Position numbers and translations under genes: made by a program | In this document: piece after piece, positions 36,388 to 45,429 of the stretch | Layout: the number at the start of each line of letters is the position of its first letter | How positions within the stretch are numbered: the first letter of the stretch is position 1 | The notes under the pieces: generated by a model | Told to the model about the DNA's origin: nothing | Seen by the model: the letters and a program-made list of their open reading frames with translations, nothing else | The model's database searches: none | DNA from: Flavobacterium fluviatile | GTDB lineage: Bacteria; Bacteroidota; Bacteroidia; Flavobacteriales; Flavobacteriaceae | NCBI RefSeq assembly: GCF_010645065.1 | Contig: NZ_JAADZW010000002.1 | Location: forward strand, 484,680 to 548,679 | DNA: 64,000 bases | Direction: 5' to 3'

Positions 36388-37878
36388 ATGGAAGTTACTT
36401 TGAAAACAACCGAATTAGAACAACATTTTTCTGCATTTAGAGGAAATATAATAGGAGTGAACCATACTTTTGAGTCGGTTTACGGGGAACAAAAACTGTA
36501 TTATGCGGACTGGATTGCCAGCGGAAGATTGTATATCCCAATTGAGGATATTATGCTCAATAAAATAGGTCCGATGATTGCCAATACCCACTCGTTTTCC
36601 AGTGAAACGGGGAAAGCATCAACTTATGCCTATCAGCACGCAAGGCAATTGATAAAAAAACATGTAAACGCCAAACAATCCGATGTTTTGGTTACCACTG
36701 GAACCGGGATGACAGCTGCCCTGAACAAGTTACAACGGATTATGGGATTGCGGTCTGCGGATAATATTTACAATGTGAAACTGAATTTTGACGATGAAAG
36801 ACCAGTGGTTTTTATCACGCATATGGAGCATCATTCGAATCAGGTTCCGTGGTATGAAACCATTGCCGATGTGGTGGTTTTGCCTGCTGGTGAAAACAAT
36901 TTGGTTGATCCGAAAATATTAGCATCAGAACTTAAAAAATATGAAAAACGAACGTTGAAAATTGGTTCTTTTACAGCCTGTTCCAACGTTACCGGCATTA
37001 TTACACCATATTATGAACTGGCAAAAATTATGCATCAGCATGGTGGTTTGTGTTTTGTAGATTTTGCGGCTTCGGCACCGTATGTCAAAATCGATATGCA
37101 TCCTAAAAATCCTGAAGAGCAATTGGATGCTATTTTCTTTTCGCCACACAAATTCTTAGGCGGACCGGGAACCTGTGGGGTTTTGGTTTTTAATGAAAAA
37201 TTATACAAATCTAACTTTCCGGATAATCCGGGCGGAGGAAATGTAAAATGTACAAATCCTTGGGGAGAATATCATTACAGCGACGCGATTGAGGTAAAAG
37301 AAGACGGCGGTACACCAGGGTTTCTTCAGGTGATGCGAACGGCTTTGTGTCTGGAACTGAAGGAGCAAATGGGAGTAGAAAATATTCATAACAGGGAAAA
37401 AGAGTTGTTGAAGCTTTGTTATTCAGAACTTCAAAAAGTAAATGGATTATCTATTCTGGGTGATGTGAAAAGTGATCGAATTGGCTGTGTATCATTTACG
37501 ATTGAGAATATCCATTATAATTTAATTGTCAGACTCTTAAATGACCGTTTCGGAATCCAGGTTCGTGGAGGCTGGTCCTGTGCGAGTACTTATGCGCATT
37601 ATTTGTTTGGTTTGGATGAGGAAAAATCTAAAATAATGACCAATGAACTTCTTCAGAAAAACCTAAGTAATAAGCCGGGCTGGGTAAGACTCTCACTCCA
37701 TCCGACATTGAAAGATGAAGAACTCCTGTTTATTTGTAATGCGATACAAAAAGTGGCTCTTCATTATGAGGAATGGAAAAGACCATATCAATATAATCCT
37801 GTGACAAATGAATTTGATAATCTTTTAGCAAAAGAAACAATTGCCCAGGATGTGAAGAAATGGTTTTGCTTAGAGTAA
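36388..37878 (+). CDS. Class V aminotransferase (cysteine desulfurase-like)
   Basis: A 496-residue PLP enzyme of fold type I, class V. The Schiff-base lysine is Lys255 in AIFFSPHKFLGGPGTCG. Upstream motifs include VTTGTGMTAALNKL (phosphate contact), HMEHHSNQVPW and the PLP-ring aspartate in GLCFVDFAASAPYV. The C-terminal domain has QVRGGWSCASTYAHYL, where the cysteine lies at the place of the catalytic loop in desulfurases but in an unrelated context. It is longer than IscS/SufS (about 400) and lacks their usual neighbours, so the substrate is open. Transcribed alone, with a terminator 24 bp downstream. Confidence 0.88.
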   Translation: MEVTLKTTELEQHFSAFRGNIIGVNHTFESVYGEQKLYYADWIASGRLYIPIEDIMLNKIGPMIANTHSFSSETGKASTYAYQHARQLIKKHVNAKQSDVLVTTGTGMTAALNKLQRIMGLRSADNIYNVKLNFDDERPVVFITHMEHHSNQVPWYETIADVVVLPAGENNLVDPKILASELKKYEKRTLKIGSFTACSNVTGIITPYYELAKIMHQHGGLCFVDFAASAPYVKIDMHPKNPEEQLDAIFFSPHKFLGGPGTCGVLVFNEKLYKSNFPDNPGGGNVKCTNPWGEYHYSDAIEVKEDGGTPGFLQVMRTALCLELKEQMGVENIHNREKELLKLCYSELQKVNGLSILGDVKSDRIGCVSFTIENIHYNLIVRLLNDRFGIQVRGGWSCASTYAHYLFGLDEEKSKIMTNELLQKNLSNKPGWVRLSLHPTLKDEELLFICNAIQKVALHYEEWKRPYQYNPVTNEFDNLLAKETIAQDVKKWFCLE

Positions 37879-37901
37879 AGGTAATTTTTTAGGATATAAA
37901 T

Positions 37902-37930
37902 AAAGCACTTCTTATGGAGTGCTTTTTTTT
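37902..37930 (+). terminator. Terminator of the aminotransferase gene
   Basis: AAAGCACTTC and GGAGTGCTTT form a stem with one G-U pair and a short loop, followed by a run of eight or more T. Confidence 0.82.
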
Positions 37931-37977
37931 GTAATAAGTCAAATGTGATTTTGAATTTTATTAAAACGTAAATAATG

Positions 37978-38023
37978 ACAGGACAGGACAGGACGGTTTT
38001 GTTTCCCTGATAAAATATGTTTG
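37978..38023 (+). promoter_or_regulatory. Tandem ACAGG repeats and -7 element upstream of the NUDIX-fold regulator
   Basis: Three head-to-tail ACAGG units (37978-37992, then ACGG) lie 23 bp before TATGTTTG (38016-38023), a good TAnnTTTG match. A correctly spaced TTG is not present, so the repeats occupy the place of the -33 element and may be an operator for this regulator. Confidence 0.4.
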
Positions 38024-38085
38024 TAAGAGGATAGTGAAATTTAGTTGGGATATTATCTATTTTATTAACACAAAGGCGATTAGTT

Positions 38086-38727
38086 ATGAATGAGGTCACA
38101 ATTGATTGTGTAGTTTTCGGTTATGATAACGGAAACTTGAAAGTACTCTTGTCAAGAGAAAATAAAGGAGTAGGAACAAAATGGGGGCTTATATCCGGCA
38201 CTGTAAAGGATGTAAAAAATGCAGATGCAGCTGTTCTGAATTTACTGAATGAATTTGGCAATTTTGAAAATGCATCCTTAAAACAGTTAACCGGACCCGC
38301 TGGAAATTCTCAAACGTTACGATATTATACTGTCATTAATATTGAAGAACACAGAGTAAAATTCGGGAGAGTCGATTTATACCAAAGATGGTTTATGATT
38401 ACAGAAGTTCCTGATTTAATTCAGGATCATAATTTAATTTTAGATTACAGTTTGTATCAGTTAGAGTCATTTGTGCGAGAGTCTCCTGCTGGTTTTAATC
38501 TTCTTCCGGAGAAATTTACTATGACAGAATTAATGAATCTTTATAAGGGGATTTTAGGTATAGAAGCGGATAAAGAAAGTTTTAGCAGAAAATTTTTAAA
38601 GAAAAAAGTATTGGTTCCTTTGAAAGAGAAAAAGGAATATGTATCTAAAGAGGCAGATAAACTGTATAAATTTAATGCTGCTTTTTATGAAAAAACGACT
38701 TTCAGCGATTTTGTTTTAGACTTTTAA
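38086..38727 (+). CDS. NUDIX-fold transcriptional regulator (NrtR/AraR type)
   Basis: A 213-residue regulator. The N-terminal NUDIX-like domain (VTIDCVVFGYDNGNLKVLLSREN, with KWGLISGTV before the box) lacks the catalytic Nudix-box glutamates: the segment reads GTVKDVKNADAAVLNLLNEF, with few of the canonical acids. It therefore probably binds a ligand without hydrolysing it. The C-terminal winged helix (about residues 145-213, FTMTELMNLYKGILGIE..KESFSRKFLKKKVLV) is the NrtR/AraR DNA-binding domain. In Bacteroidota such proteins control sugar-utilisation genes, with a sugar phosphate or ADP-ribose-like ligand. It converges with the seven-gene SusCD/FAS1 operon. A role in controlling that operon is an inference. 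Confidence 0.88.
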   Translation: MNEVTIDCVVFGYDNGNLKVLLSRENKGVGTKWGLISGTVKDVKNADAAVLNLLNEFGNFENASLKQLTGPAGNSQTLRYYTVINIEEHRVKFGRVDLYQRWFMITEVPDLIQDHNLILDYSLYQLESFVRESPAGFNLLPEKFTMTELMNLYKGILGIEADKESFSRKFLKKKVLVPLKEKKEYVSKEADKLYKFNAAFYEKTTFSDFVLDF

Positions 38728-38754
38728 TAGTCTAAATATAATTTTTTAAAATAA

Positions 38755-38863
38755 ATATCTTGTGGAAATAGCTGTCCTAGCCCAGACAGGAACGGCATCC
38801 TTTGACTGCTTTCTTTAAGCAGGCAAAGATATAGTGGATGGCTGGAATTAGCTCCTAAAAAAA
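38755..38863 (+). repeat. Structured interspersed repeat, copy C (short variant)
   Basis: Reads AATAGCTGTCC, TAGCCCAGACAGGAACGGC, ATCC, then the hairpin CTTTG-a-CTGCTT/AAGCAG-g-CAAAG, then ATAGTGGATGGCTGGAATTAGCTCC. The TAGCCC-GA start and the GGC-GGA-TTAGCTCC end parallel copies A and B (read on their minus strand), but the stem is shorter and the apical GCGACCAG block is missing. It lies between convergent genes, just beside a terminator. Confidence 0.65.
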
Positions 38864-38865
38864 CG

Positions 38866-38904
38866 AAAAACCTTAGTCGTAATTCTTTACTACTAAGGTT
38901 TTTT
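38866..38904 (-). terminator. Bidirectional terminator between the regulator and the SusCD/FAS1 operon
   Basis: AAAAACCTTAGT (38866-38877) and ACTAAGGTTTTTT (38892-38904) form a 12-bp perfect stem with A/T tails on both sides. It lies about 43 bp after the last SusD stop and ends the minus-strand operon. Confidence 0.85.
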
Positions 38905-38946
38905 TTATTAGAGGTTGCGGAACTGTTACCTTTTATTTCTAAAGTT

Positions 38947-40689
38947 TTACCAATTGAAAGGCAAATACCAATTGTTGACATTCATTAGTTTAGAACGTAC
39001 TTCGTCTGCTTTGCTATTTCCTTCTCCGTGCAGTTTTTGATAAACCTTTTCGGCGAGGAAAGATGGATCATTTCGACGTAAAGAAATACGTACCAGGTCT
39101 TCCCAGCGGTTTCCTTCATACGCTAATTCTAAAGCCGCTTCGTCAATGATATTATTTTCGATAGAAGTTAAACTGTCTCCAACAACCTGAGCTCTTTGAA
39201 GTCGGGCACGGCCACGAATACCTCCTCCACGATGCCAGATTGCTCTAAAACTTGGGAAATCACCCTGACGGGCATCAAAATCATAAGGGAACGGTTTTTT
39301 GGTTTGCTTAATATTTGTTGCATCTCCTGTAGAATTATTGTATCCTGCGGGAGTATAGGCCTCTTGTATCCCAAAATTTAAAAGGGCATCAGCAATTCTG
39401 TGTTGATTGTCTCTGTTGGCGGCTTCTGCATAACGCAAATGCAATTTGGCAGCACGGTATAAAAACCAGTCACCGTCAGTCTTGAATGTATTAGCGGCAT
39501 TTTCATATTTATAAATATATTTCATAATTACGGGTTCTCCACCAACTTCTTTATATGTAAATTTTTGTCCACGAGCATCATAAGGGAAACCATTGCTTTG
39601 CGTGTTGCTTTTCCAAAGTGCAATTGCCCGTTGTGAAGGTTTCGCTAAATATTTTCCGCCTGTTTTTGAAAAAATTTCAATGAATGGATTTTTTGGTGCG
39701 AAGTCACTGTCAAAAGGCAATGACCAGATCCATTCTGTGTTCCATAATACATCTCTGTCTCTTCCAAAGATTGATCTCCATCCCTGAGTGTTATTATCTA
39801 CTAATGTTGTAGCATCCTGTTCATAATATCTTAAATAACCGACTGCCAGGTCATTATTTGTTATTACTTCAGCAAATTTTATTCTGTACATGTCAACATC
39901 ATTTGCCGGGGTTCCGGTTTCCATTACATTTTTATAATGTGAAGCTGCCTGCAGATAATTTCCTTTCCATAGCTGTAAATCACCTAATAAACATTCTTTA
40001 TTGATAAAAAACTTCTCTGTATTATAACCATCGACAGTTACTAATAAACTGCTGCCTGAGGCATATATTTTTTTATATGTTAATCCTTCAGTAAATGTAA
40101 CCAGTTCATCAATAAGCTGATTAAAAGAAAGTCTTGGAAACTTATTAATATTCTTAACATCTTCTATGTTTGCAATAGGTTCGGTGATGTAAGGAACAGT
40201 ACCGTATTGAATTCCTAATTGTAAATAAATCCAGGAGCGGATACAGGCAACATCTGCATAACGCTGTTCATATTGTGATTGCGTAAATTTCTTTTCTGCA
40301 ACCATAATATCGAAGTTTTTAAGTGCATCATTACAGTTTTGAATAACCAGATAGAAGTCTTTAGGATTTACATATGGATTTTGTGCAGATACATTTTGTT
40401 CTGAAAGTTCTTTTAAATAAGGGTCAGAATTGTTTGTTGTTGTCATCAAATCTGCACGCATTTCATTTAGGATAACATATTTCTTTGCAAGGCTCATAAA
40501 TTTCCCGTAGATCCCTATAACTGCGGCATCGGCATCATATACATTACGATACATTTGTTCTTCAGCAACTTTATCCTGTGGTTCTACATCAAGGTATTCC
40601 TCACAAGAGCTTAGGCTAAGCAATAGCACTGACATCCATAACAAGGCTTTGGCAGATTTCTTTGTTTTTGTTCTTATTGTTGTTGTCAT
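38947..40689 (-). CDS. RagB/SusD-family lipoprotein (second pair, last gene of the operon)
   Basis: A 580-residue SusD homologue with lipoprotein signal (WMSVLLLSLSSCEEYLDVEPQD; lipid Cys29), an acidic start after the cysteine, and the usual helical repeats (WIYLQLGIQYGTVPYITEPI, LHLRYAEAANRDNQHRIADALLN). The C-terminal segment (IIDEAALELAYEGNRWEDLVRISLRRNDP) is the SusD signature. It would cap the SusC encoded 29 bp upstream. It is about 80-110 residues longer than the other two SusD proteins here. Confidence 0.94.
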   Translation of the reverse strand: MTTTIRTKTKKSAKALLWMSVLLLSLSSCEEYLDVEPQDKVAEEQMYRNVYDADAAVIGIYGKFMSLAKKYVILNEMRADLMTTTNNSDPYLKELSEQNVSAQNPYVNPKDFYLVIQNCNDALKNFDIMVAEKKFTQSQYEQRYADVACIRSWIYLQLGIQYGTVPYITEPIANIEDVKNINKFPRLSFNQLIDELVTFTEGLTYKKIYASGSSLLVTVDGYNTEKFFINKECLLGDLQLWKGNYLQAASHYKNVMETGTPANDVDMYRIKFAEVITNNDLAVGYLRYYEQDATTLVDNNTQGWRSIFGRDRDVLWNTEWIWSLPFDSDFAPKNPFIEIFSKTGGKYLAKPSQRAIALWKSNTQSNGFPYDARGQKFTYKEVGGEPVIMKYIYKYENAANTFKTDGDWFLYRAAKLHLRYAEAANRDNQHRIADALLNFGIQEAYTPAGYNNSTGDATNIKQTKKPFPYDFDARQGDFPSFRAIWHRGGGIRGRARLQRAQVVGDSLTSIENNIIDEAALELAYEGNRWEDLVRISLRRNDPSFLAEKVYQKLHGEGNSKADEVRSKLMNVNNWYLPFNW

Positions 40690-40718
40690 TGGTCTGTTCT
40701 CTATGTTGTAAAATAATT

Positions 40719-43700
40719 TTAAAAGCCTAAGCGTAATCCAAGTTGATAGTTTGTAAACTGAGGAGTCAAACCAATATCTGCTCCCTGACCAAAAATAGAT
40801 GAAGTAGCACTAAATTCAGGATCGTATCCAAGATATTTGGTGAAAGTCAACAGATTGTTTGCTGTAGCATACAGTTTAATATATTTGATAGCCTTACTGT
40901 CATTCATCGGAATATTATATCCTAATACCAGGGTTTTTAATCTTAAGTAAGAACCATCTTCAATCCATCTGTCTGAAAATTCTGCGTTGCCCATTGGGTC
41001 TCCCCAGGTTGCTTTTGGCATGTCAGTTTGCTGTCCTTCGGCTCTCCATCGGTTTGCAACAGCTATGCTTTGATTTTCGTATCCGCTCATTTTTTCAAGA
41101 TTGTAACGCACACCATTGTAAAGATCATTACCTACTGAGAAATTAAACAAAGTTTGCAGGCTGAATCTTTTGTAAGTGAAATTTGTACTAAAACTACCCA
41201 TTACATCCGGATTTGGATTACCAATCACTACACGGTCATTATCATCAATAACTTCATCTCCATTGGTGTCTGTAAAACGCATGTCTCCACCGCTAAAAGG
41301 AACTAAGCTGCCATTTGTTAAACGTCTTGATAATCCATCTGCATTGGCTTCTGCAGTTGTACTGTATACGCCGTTACTGTTTAACCCGTAGAATAAGTTG
41401 GCATCCTGGCCTACAGAAGTTAAGTATGTTGCTCCTCCAAATTGGGTTAGGATATCACCACTTGGCAGGCTTTGTACTTTATTTTGATATTGGCTTACAT
41501 TAAATCCAAAGTCAAAAATAAAATCCGGAGTATTGATAACACGGGCATTCAAAGAAAGTTCTGTTCCAATGGTACGCATTGCACCACCATTGGATACTAC
41601 ATAATCAAATCCGGTTTCAGCACTGATTGTTTCGTAGGTAATCATGTTAGATGTTTTATTCATGTAGTAATCGACAGAAATATTAACACGTTCTTTAAAC
41701 AAACCTAAATCCATTCCCAAATTCTTTTTTGAAACCGTTTCCCATTGTAAATCAGGATTTCCAATATTGCCGCGGACCAAGCCCTGCATTCCAAGTAAAT
41801 TTTGAGAAACATAATACGTTTGAGCGGTATAATTTCCAATGTCATCGTTTCCGCTAGTACCGAAACCAACTCTAAGTTTAAGGTAATCGATGTCTTTTAT
41901 ATCCTTCATGAAATTTTCAGAAGAAACTAACCAGCCACCTGATATTGAGGTCATCAGGGCATATTTACTTTTTCCGGTTGAAGCATCGTCTCCAAAACGG
42001 CTTGATCCGTCTACAGAATAACCTGCCGTCAGAAAATATTTATTTCGGAAGTTATAGTTTCCATTAGCATATATATTCATCCAGTTCCATTCTCCTAATG
42101 CACCTCCTACCTGACGCAACAAATTAGAACCTGCTCCAACACTTGTAAAATCGTCAGTTGAAGAATTATATCCTAAACCTAAATCACTTTCTGTTTTATT
42201 GCTTTGAGACCTGAATCCGAAACGAACATCCAGATTGTGGTCATTATAAAAGTTTTTCATATAACTGGCAAAAGTATCCGTGTAAAGACCATTATAAATC
42301 TGAACTTCACTTCCTGACTGATTTTTACCAATAGCGGTAGGCAAAATAAGATCTGCAACTCCATAATCCGGAAGGAAAAATGATTCTCTTTCTTTATTGA
42401 AACTTAAACCAACTATTGAGGTAATGTTCCAGGCTTTGTTTAAAGCATAGTTGAATTTCAAATTACCAAAAAAGCGGTAATTGTTATTCCTGGCAAATCC
42501 ATTTGAAAAAATTGCATTTGGATTACTTACATCAAAGTAGTCTGTATCTGCAAAATTAGGAGAGGTTTCTCCGGCATCACTAACATCGTAATACGTTAAG
42601 AAAGGAGATTTTGTCAGGGCTAAATATAATGGACTTGTTTTATAAGCAAATCCTTGGTTCCATTGATTTTGCTGGTTGTCAATAAAAGAAAGATTGGCAT
42701 CTACAGTTAATTTTTCGGTTAACTTCAGAGCTGCATTTAAACGGACACTATAACGTTTTGAATCGGTACCCTTAATAATTCCCTGGCTGTCCAGATAACC
42801 AACAGACAAACCAAATTTTGCAATATCATCACCTCCACGTACTTTAAGGAAATAATTTTGATTATAACTGGTATTAAAAACCTGATCCTGCCAATTGGTC
42901 TGATTGTGATATTTGTAATATCCCGGAGAACCAACCATGTCATTCATGTAGGGCAAATCGGCAACTTGCTGTTGTGTTAAACCACGGCTAGATTCTAACT
43001 GAGAAATATGAGTACGGTATGCATCTGCAACCAGCAGTGGCAATTGATCCGGAGTTTGATTAACCCCTCCGTACATGGTGAAATCAATTTTGGTTGATAA
43101 CTCGGTGGCTCTGGTGGTTGTAATGTTTATTACTCCATTCGCTCCTTTTGTACCGTATAGTGAAGTACCATCTTTAATAACAGTTACATCTTCAATATCT
43201 TTAACATCAATATTCGTTAGAGGAGAAGAGTGGTTGTTTTGTATGATTCCGGAACCGTAGTCTTCATCATCATAAATCATTCCGTCTACAACAATTAGAG
43301 GTCTGTTGCTTGCATATAAAGAATTAAAACCTCTTAAGGTCAGATAACTTCCGGCGTTGGGGGCGCCGGAATTTCTGACACTGGTTAATCCAGCTGCTCT
43401 GCCCTGAAGAAATCCGGCAACAGATTCGGTTACAGAACTGGACCATTGGTCTTTTTCGAAATCAACTACATTAGCTGCATTCGTATTATTATACTGCATC
43501 ACATTTCCGGATGGCAGATTCGCAATTTGATAAGCAGGAGAGTAGTTGGTTTCATTTAAGAATATCTCTAAACCTGATTTTCTGTTTTTAACAGCATACA
43601 CTTTGGTTTGGAAGTCCTGTCCACTAACAGTAAGAAGTGCCTCCAGGTTAGGTACACCAATTTCAAAAGTACCGTCATCTTCAGTAATGGCTGCCGAAAA

Positions 43701-43901
43701 TCCTTCTACAGTGATATTAATTCCTGATAGAGGCGCCTTTGTTTTTGCGTTTTTAACGACACCCTGCACTAAAATACCCTGTACTTTTTTCTGAGGAGCT
43801 GTTGCAGTTGAGTCCTGAGTTTCCTGGGCGTATAATTGTGCTTCAAGACTCCCGGCAAAAAAGAGGCTTACAAGGCAGGTTAGTTTTATAATTTTTAACA
43901 T
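40719..43901 (-). CDS. SusC/RagA-type TonB-linked outer-membrane protein (second pair)
   Basis: A 1060-residue importer without an STN domain: signal peptide (LTCLVSLFFAGSLEAQLYA), a carboxypeptidase-like domain (VQGVVKNAKTKAPLSGINIT, about residues 47-115), a plug (IDVKDIEDVTVIKDGTSLYG, with TKGANGVINITTTR) and the barrel, ending in YQLGLRLGF. The domain around residues 115-150 diverges from ordinary SusC. Lack of STN means it is not a direct partner of an anti-sigma factor. It follows a FAS1 lipoprotein by 20 bp and precedes SusD by 29 bp. Confidence 0.94.
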   Translation of the reverse strand: MLKIIKLTCLVSLFFAGSLEAQLYAQETQDSTATAPQKKVQGILVQGVVKNAKTKAPLSGINITVEGFSAAITEDDGTFEIGVPNLEALLTVSGQDFQTKVYAVKNRKSGLEIFLNETNYSPAYQIANLPSGNVMQYNNTNAANVVDFEKDQWSSSVTESVAGFLQGRAAGLTSVRNSGAPNAGSYLTLRGFNSLYASNRPLIVVDGMIYDDEDYGSGIIQNNHSSPLTNIDVKDIEDVTVIKDGTSLYGTKGANGVINITTTRATELSTKIDFTMYGGVNQTPDQLPLLVADAYRTHISQLESSRGLTQQQVADLPYMNDMVGSPGYYKYHNQTNWQDQVFNTSYNQNYFLKVRGGDDIAKFGLSVGYLDSQGIIKGTDSKRYSVRLNAALKLTEKLTVDANLSFIDNQQNQWNQGFAYKTSPLYLALTKSPFLTYYDVSDAGETSPNFADTDYFDVSNPNAIFSNGFARNNNYRFFGNLKFNYALNKAWNITSIVGLSFNKERESFFLPDYGVADLILPTAIGKNQSGSEVQIYNGLYTDTFASYMKNFYNDHNLDVRFGFRSQSNKTESDLGLGYNSSTDDFTSVGAGSNLLRQVGGALGEWNWMNIYANGNYNFRNKYFLTAGYSVDGSSRFGDDASTGKSKYALMTSISGGWLVSSENFMKDIKDIDYLKLRVGFGTSGNDDIGNYTAQTYYVSQNLLGMQGLVRGNIGNPDLQWETVSKKNLGMDLGLFKERVNISVDYYMNKTSNMITYETISAETGFDYVVSNGGAMRTIGTELSLNARVINTPDFIFDFGFNVSQYQNKVQSLPSGDILTQFGGATYLTSVGQDANLFYGLNSNGVYSTTAEANADGLSRRLTNGSLVPFSGGDMRFTDTNGDEVIDDNDRVVIGNPNPDVMGSFSTNFTYKRFSLQTLFNFSVGNDLYNGVRYNLEKMSGYENQSIAVANRWRAEGQQTDMPKATWGDPMGNAEFSDRWIEDGSYLRLKTLVLGYNIPMNDSKAIKYIKLYATANNLLTFTKYLGYDPEFSATSSIFGQGADIGLTPQFTNYQLGLRLGF

Positions 43902-43921
43902 AATTAATTTTGTATAAAATA

Positions 43922-45382
43922 TTAATTTTTAGGGACAGGAACAAATTTTAGATAATCAAGAGTAAGGGCACTGGTAGCTTTAGTGCCTCCTATCAGCGAA
44001 ATCAAACCACTATAGCCTGCATTGGTATATTCAAATTCTCCTATTTCTACTTCTTCATAGTTATTAAGAGGCACTACAACTATAGGGAAAGTTTTTGTTA
44101 TATTTTCAACAGGAAATCCGGTAGCATTGGGGTTGACTAATCCTCCAATAGCCAATTGTTGTTCAAAGATATTCGCTGTTTTGTCGTTTATTGCTCTCCA
44201 GTATATTTTGTATTTGGTACTGAAGATATCATTCACACCATAAAATATAGTAAACTTAGCCAGATTAGGAAGTTCTACCATAAGGTCGTTGTAAAGACCA
44301 TCTGGGTAAAGTGTACTAATTGGTCCTTTTTTATCACGATAAAGCATTCTGCTTCTGACTCCCCAATATCCGCTGTTGTTTTCACCCTGAATTATGGTAG
44401 CAACCAAACGTTTTTCTATTTTAACTTCTACTTTTTTCATGATATAAACAATCCCGTTGCTCAATACAATTGGCTCGCCAACAATTTGTGTCTTGTCAAC
44501 ATCGAATTCAACACCAAATCTTGAAGTTAATTTTTCAGGCAGTTCATCTTTTGTATAAGCTTTTGGAAAAGCCATGTCCCTTACTGTGAAATATTTCGAA
44601 TAAATAGCAGTCGAATCTACAGATGGCTTATTCAGATAAGGTATCATCTTGGTTACTTCAGCATCAAAACCATCATTCTCCATTAAGAAAAGGGTGTAAG
44701 AATTTTTCTCGTTGTTAAGATTGTAAACATTTTTTAGAAATGAATTTGATAAGGAATCTGCGAGAAATCCAGGAGTAGCCTCAAGTTTTGCAATAGCATC
44801 ACTATTGTAAATACTAAATTCTTTTAAACTCAGTAAATAATTACTCATCTCCGAAATACCTGCCTGTGAATTAACATATTCCCAAATATTCTGTTTTGGA
44901 GCTAATGCCTTATTCACAATATGAAAAACGCCATTGGCTGCATAGCGATCTGCTGTAACTATAGTAGCATCACCGATTATTGTACTTCCTTTAAAGGTTA
45001 GATATTTTTCACTCATCATTTTGATTCTTTCCTCATCAGTATTTCTCACAGATGAATAAGAAGTCAGTGCAATATGGTTTTCAACAAATTTTTTAAGTGC
45101 TTCAGGGTTATTTAATATAGTGGTACTAACTGCCTTTATAGCCTCGTTTGTTGGGGCAAAAACAGTATAGGTTTTAGAGGCTGCCAATATTTTGTCATAT
45201 CCGGTCTGGGTTAATAATTTACCAAATTCAGTTGTTTGAGAAGTACTGCTGATAGCTTCATTTAGTGTTTTATTTAAATTTGCATCACCATTATCCTCTT
45301 TATCATCCCACGGACTGGAACAAGAAGCCAGCCCTATGGTGAGAAGGACAAAAAGAAGTTTTTTATATTTTGATAAAGTCAT
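43922..45382 (-). CDS. FAS1 (fasciclin)-domain lipoprotein with C-terminal beta domain
   Basis: A 486-residue lipoprotein (signal FVLLTIGLASCSSPWDDKE, lipid Cys21). Two FAS1 domains: residues about 40-165 (FGKLLTQTGYDKILAAS, YTVFAPTNEAIKAV, NGVFHIVNKAL) and about 170-330, a weaker match ending in SNGIVYIMKKVEV. The last 150 residues form a beta-rich domain (GYWGVRSRMLYRDKKG.., ending SALTLDYLKFVPVPKN), similar in style to glycan-binding sandwiches. FAS1 domains mediate adhesion and weak protein or glycan binding. Located between another FAS1 gene and the second SusC. Confidence 0.9.
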   Translation of the reverse strand: MTLSKYKKLLFVLLTIGLASCSSPWDDKEDNGDANLNKTLNEAISSTSQTTEFGKLLTQTGYDKILAASKTYTVFAPTNEAIKAVSTTILNNPEALKKFVENHIALTSYSSVRNTDEERIKMMSEKYLTFKGSTIIGDATIVTADRYAANGVFHIVNKALAPKQNIWEYVNSQAGISEMSNYLLSLKEFSIYNSDAIAKLEATPGFLADSLSNSFLKNVYNLNNEKNSYTLFLMENDGFDAEVTKMIPYLNKPSVDSTAIYSKYFTVRDMAFPKAYTKDELPEKLTSRFGVEFDVDKTQIVGEPIVLSNGIVYIMKKVEVKIEKRLVATIIQGENNSGYWGVRSRMLYRDKKGPISTLYPDGLYNDLMVELPNLAKFTIFYGVNDIFSTKYKIYWRAINDKTANIFEQQLAIGGLVNPNATGFPVENITKTFPIVVVPLNNYEEVEIGEFEYTNAGYSGLISLIGGTKATSALTLDYLKFVPVPKN

Positions 45383-45429
45383 TTTTACTTAGTTAAGTTT
45401 GAAATTAGATTTTTGATTTAACTCTTGAA

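Noticed and set aside
37561..37620. Identification of the class V aminotransferase as IscS or SufS
   Set aside because: The protein is about 90 residues too long, the cysteine context differs, and no iron-sulfur assembly genes are nearby.
37978..37996. CRISPR-like or microsatellite array
   Set aside because: Only three 5-bp units with no spacers; considered instead as a possible operator.
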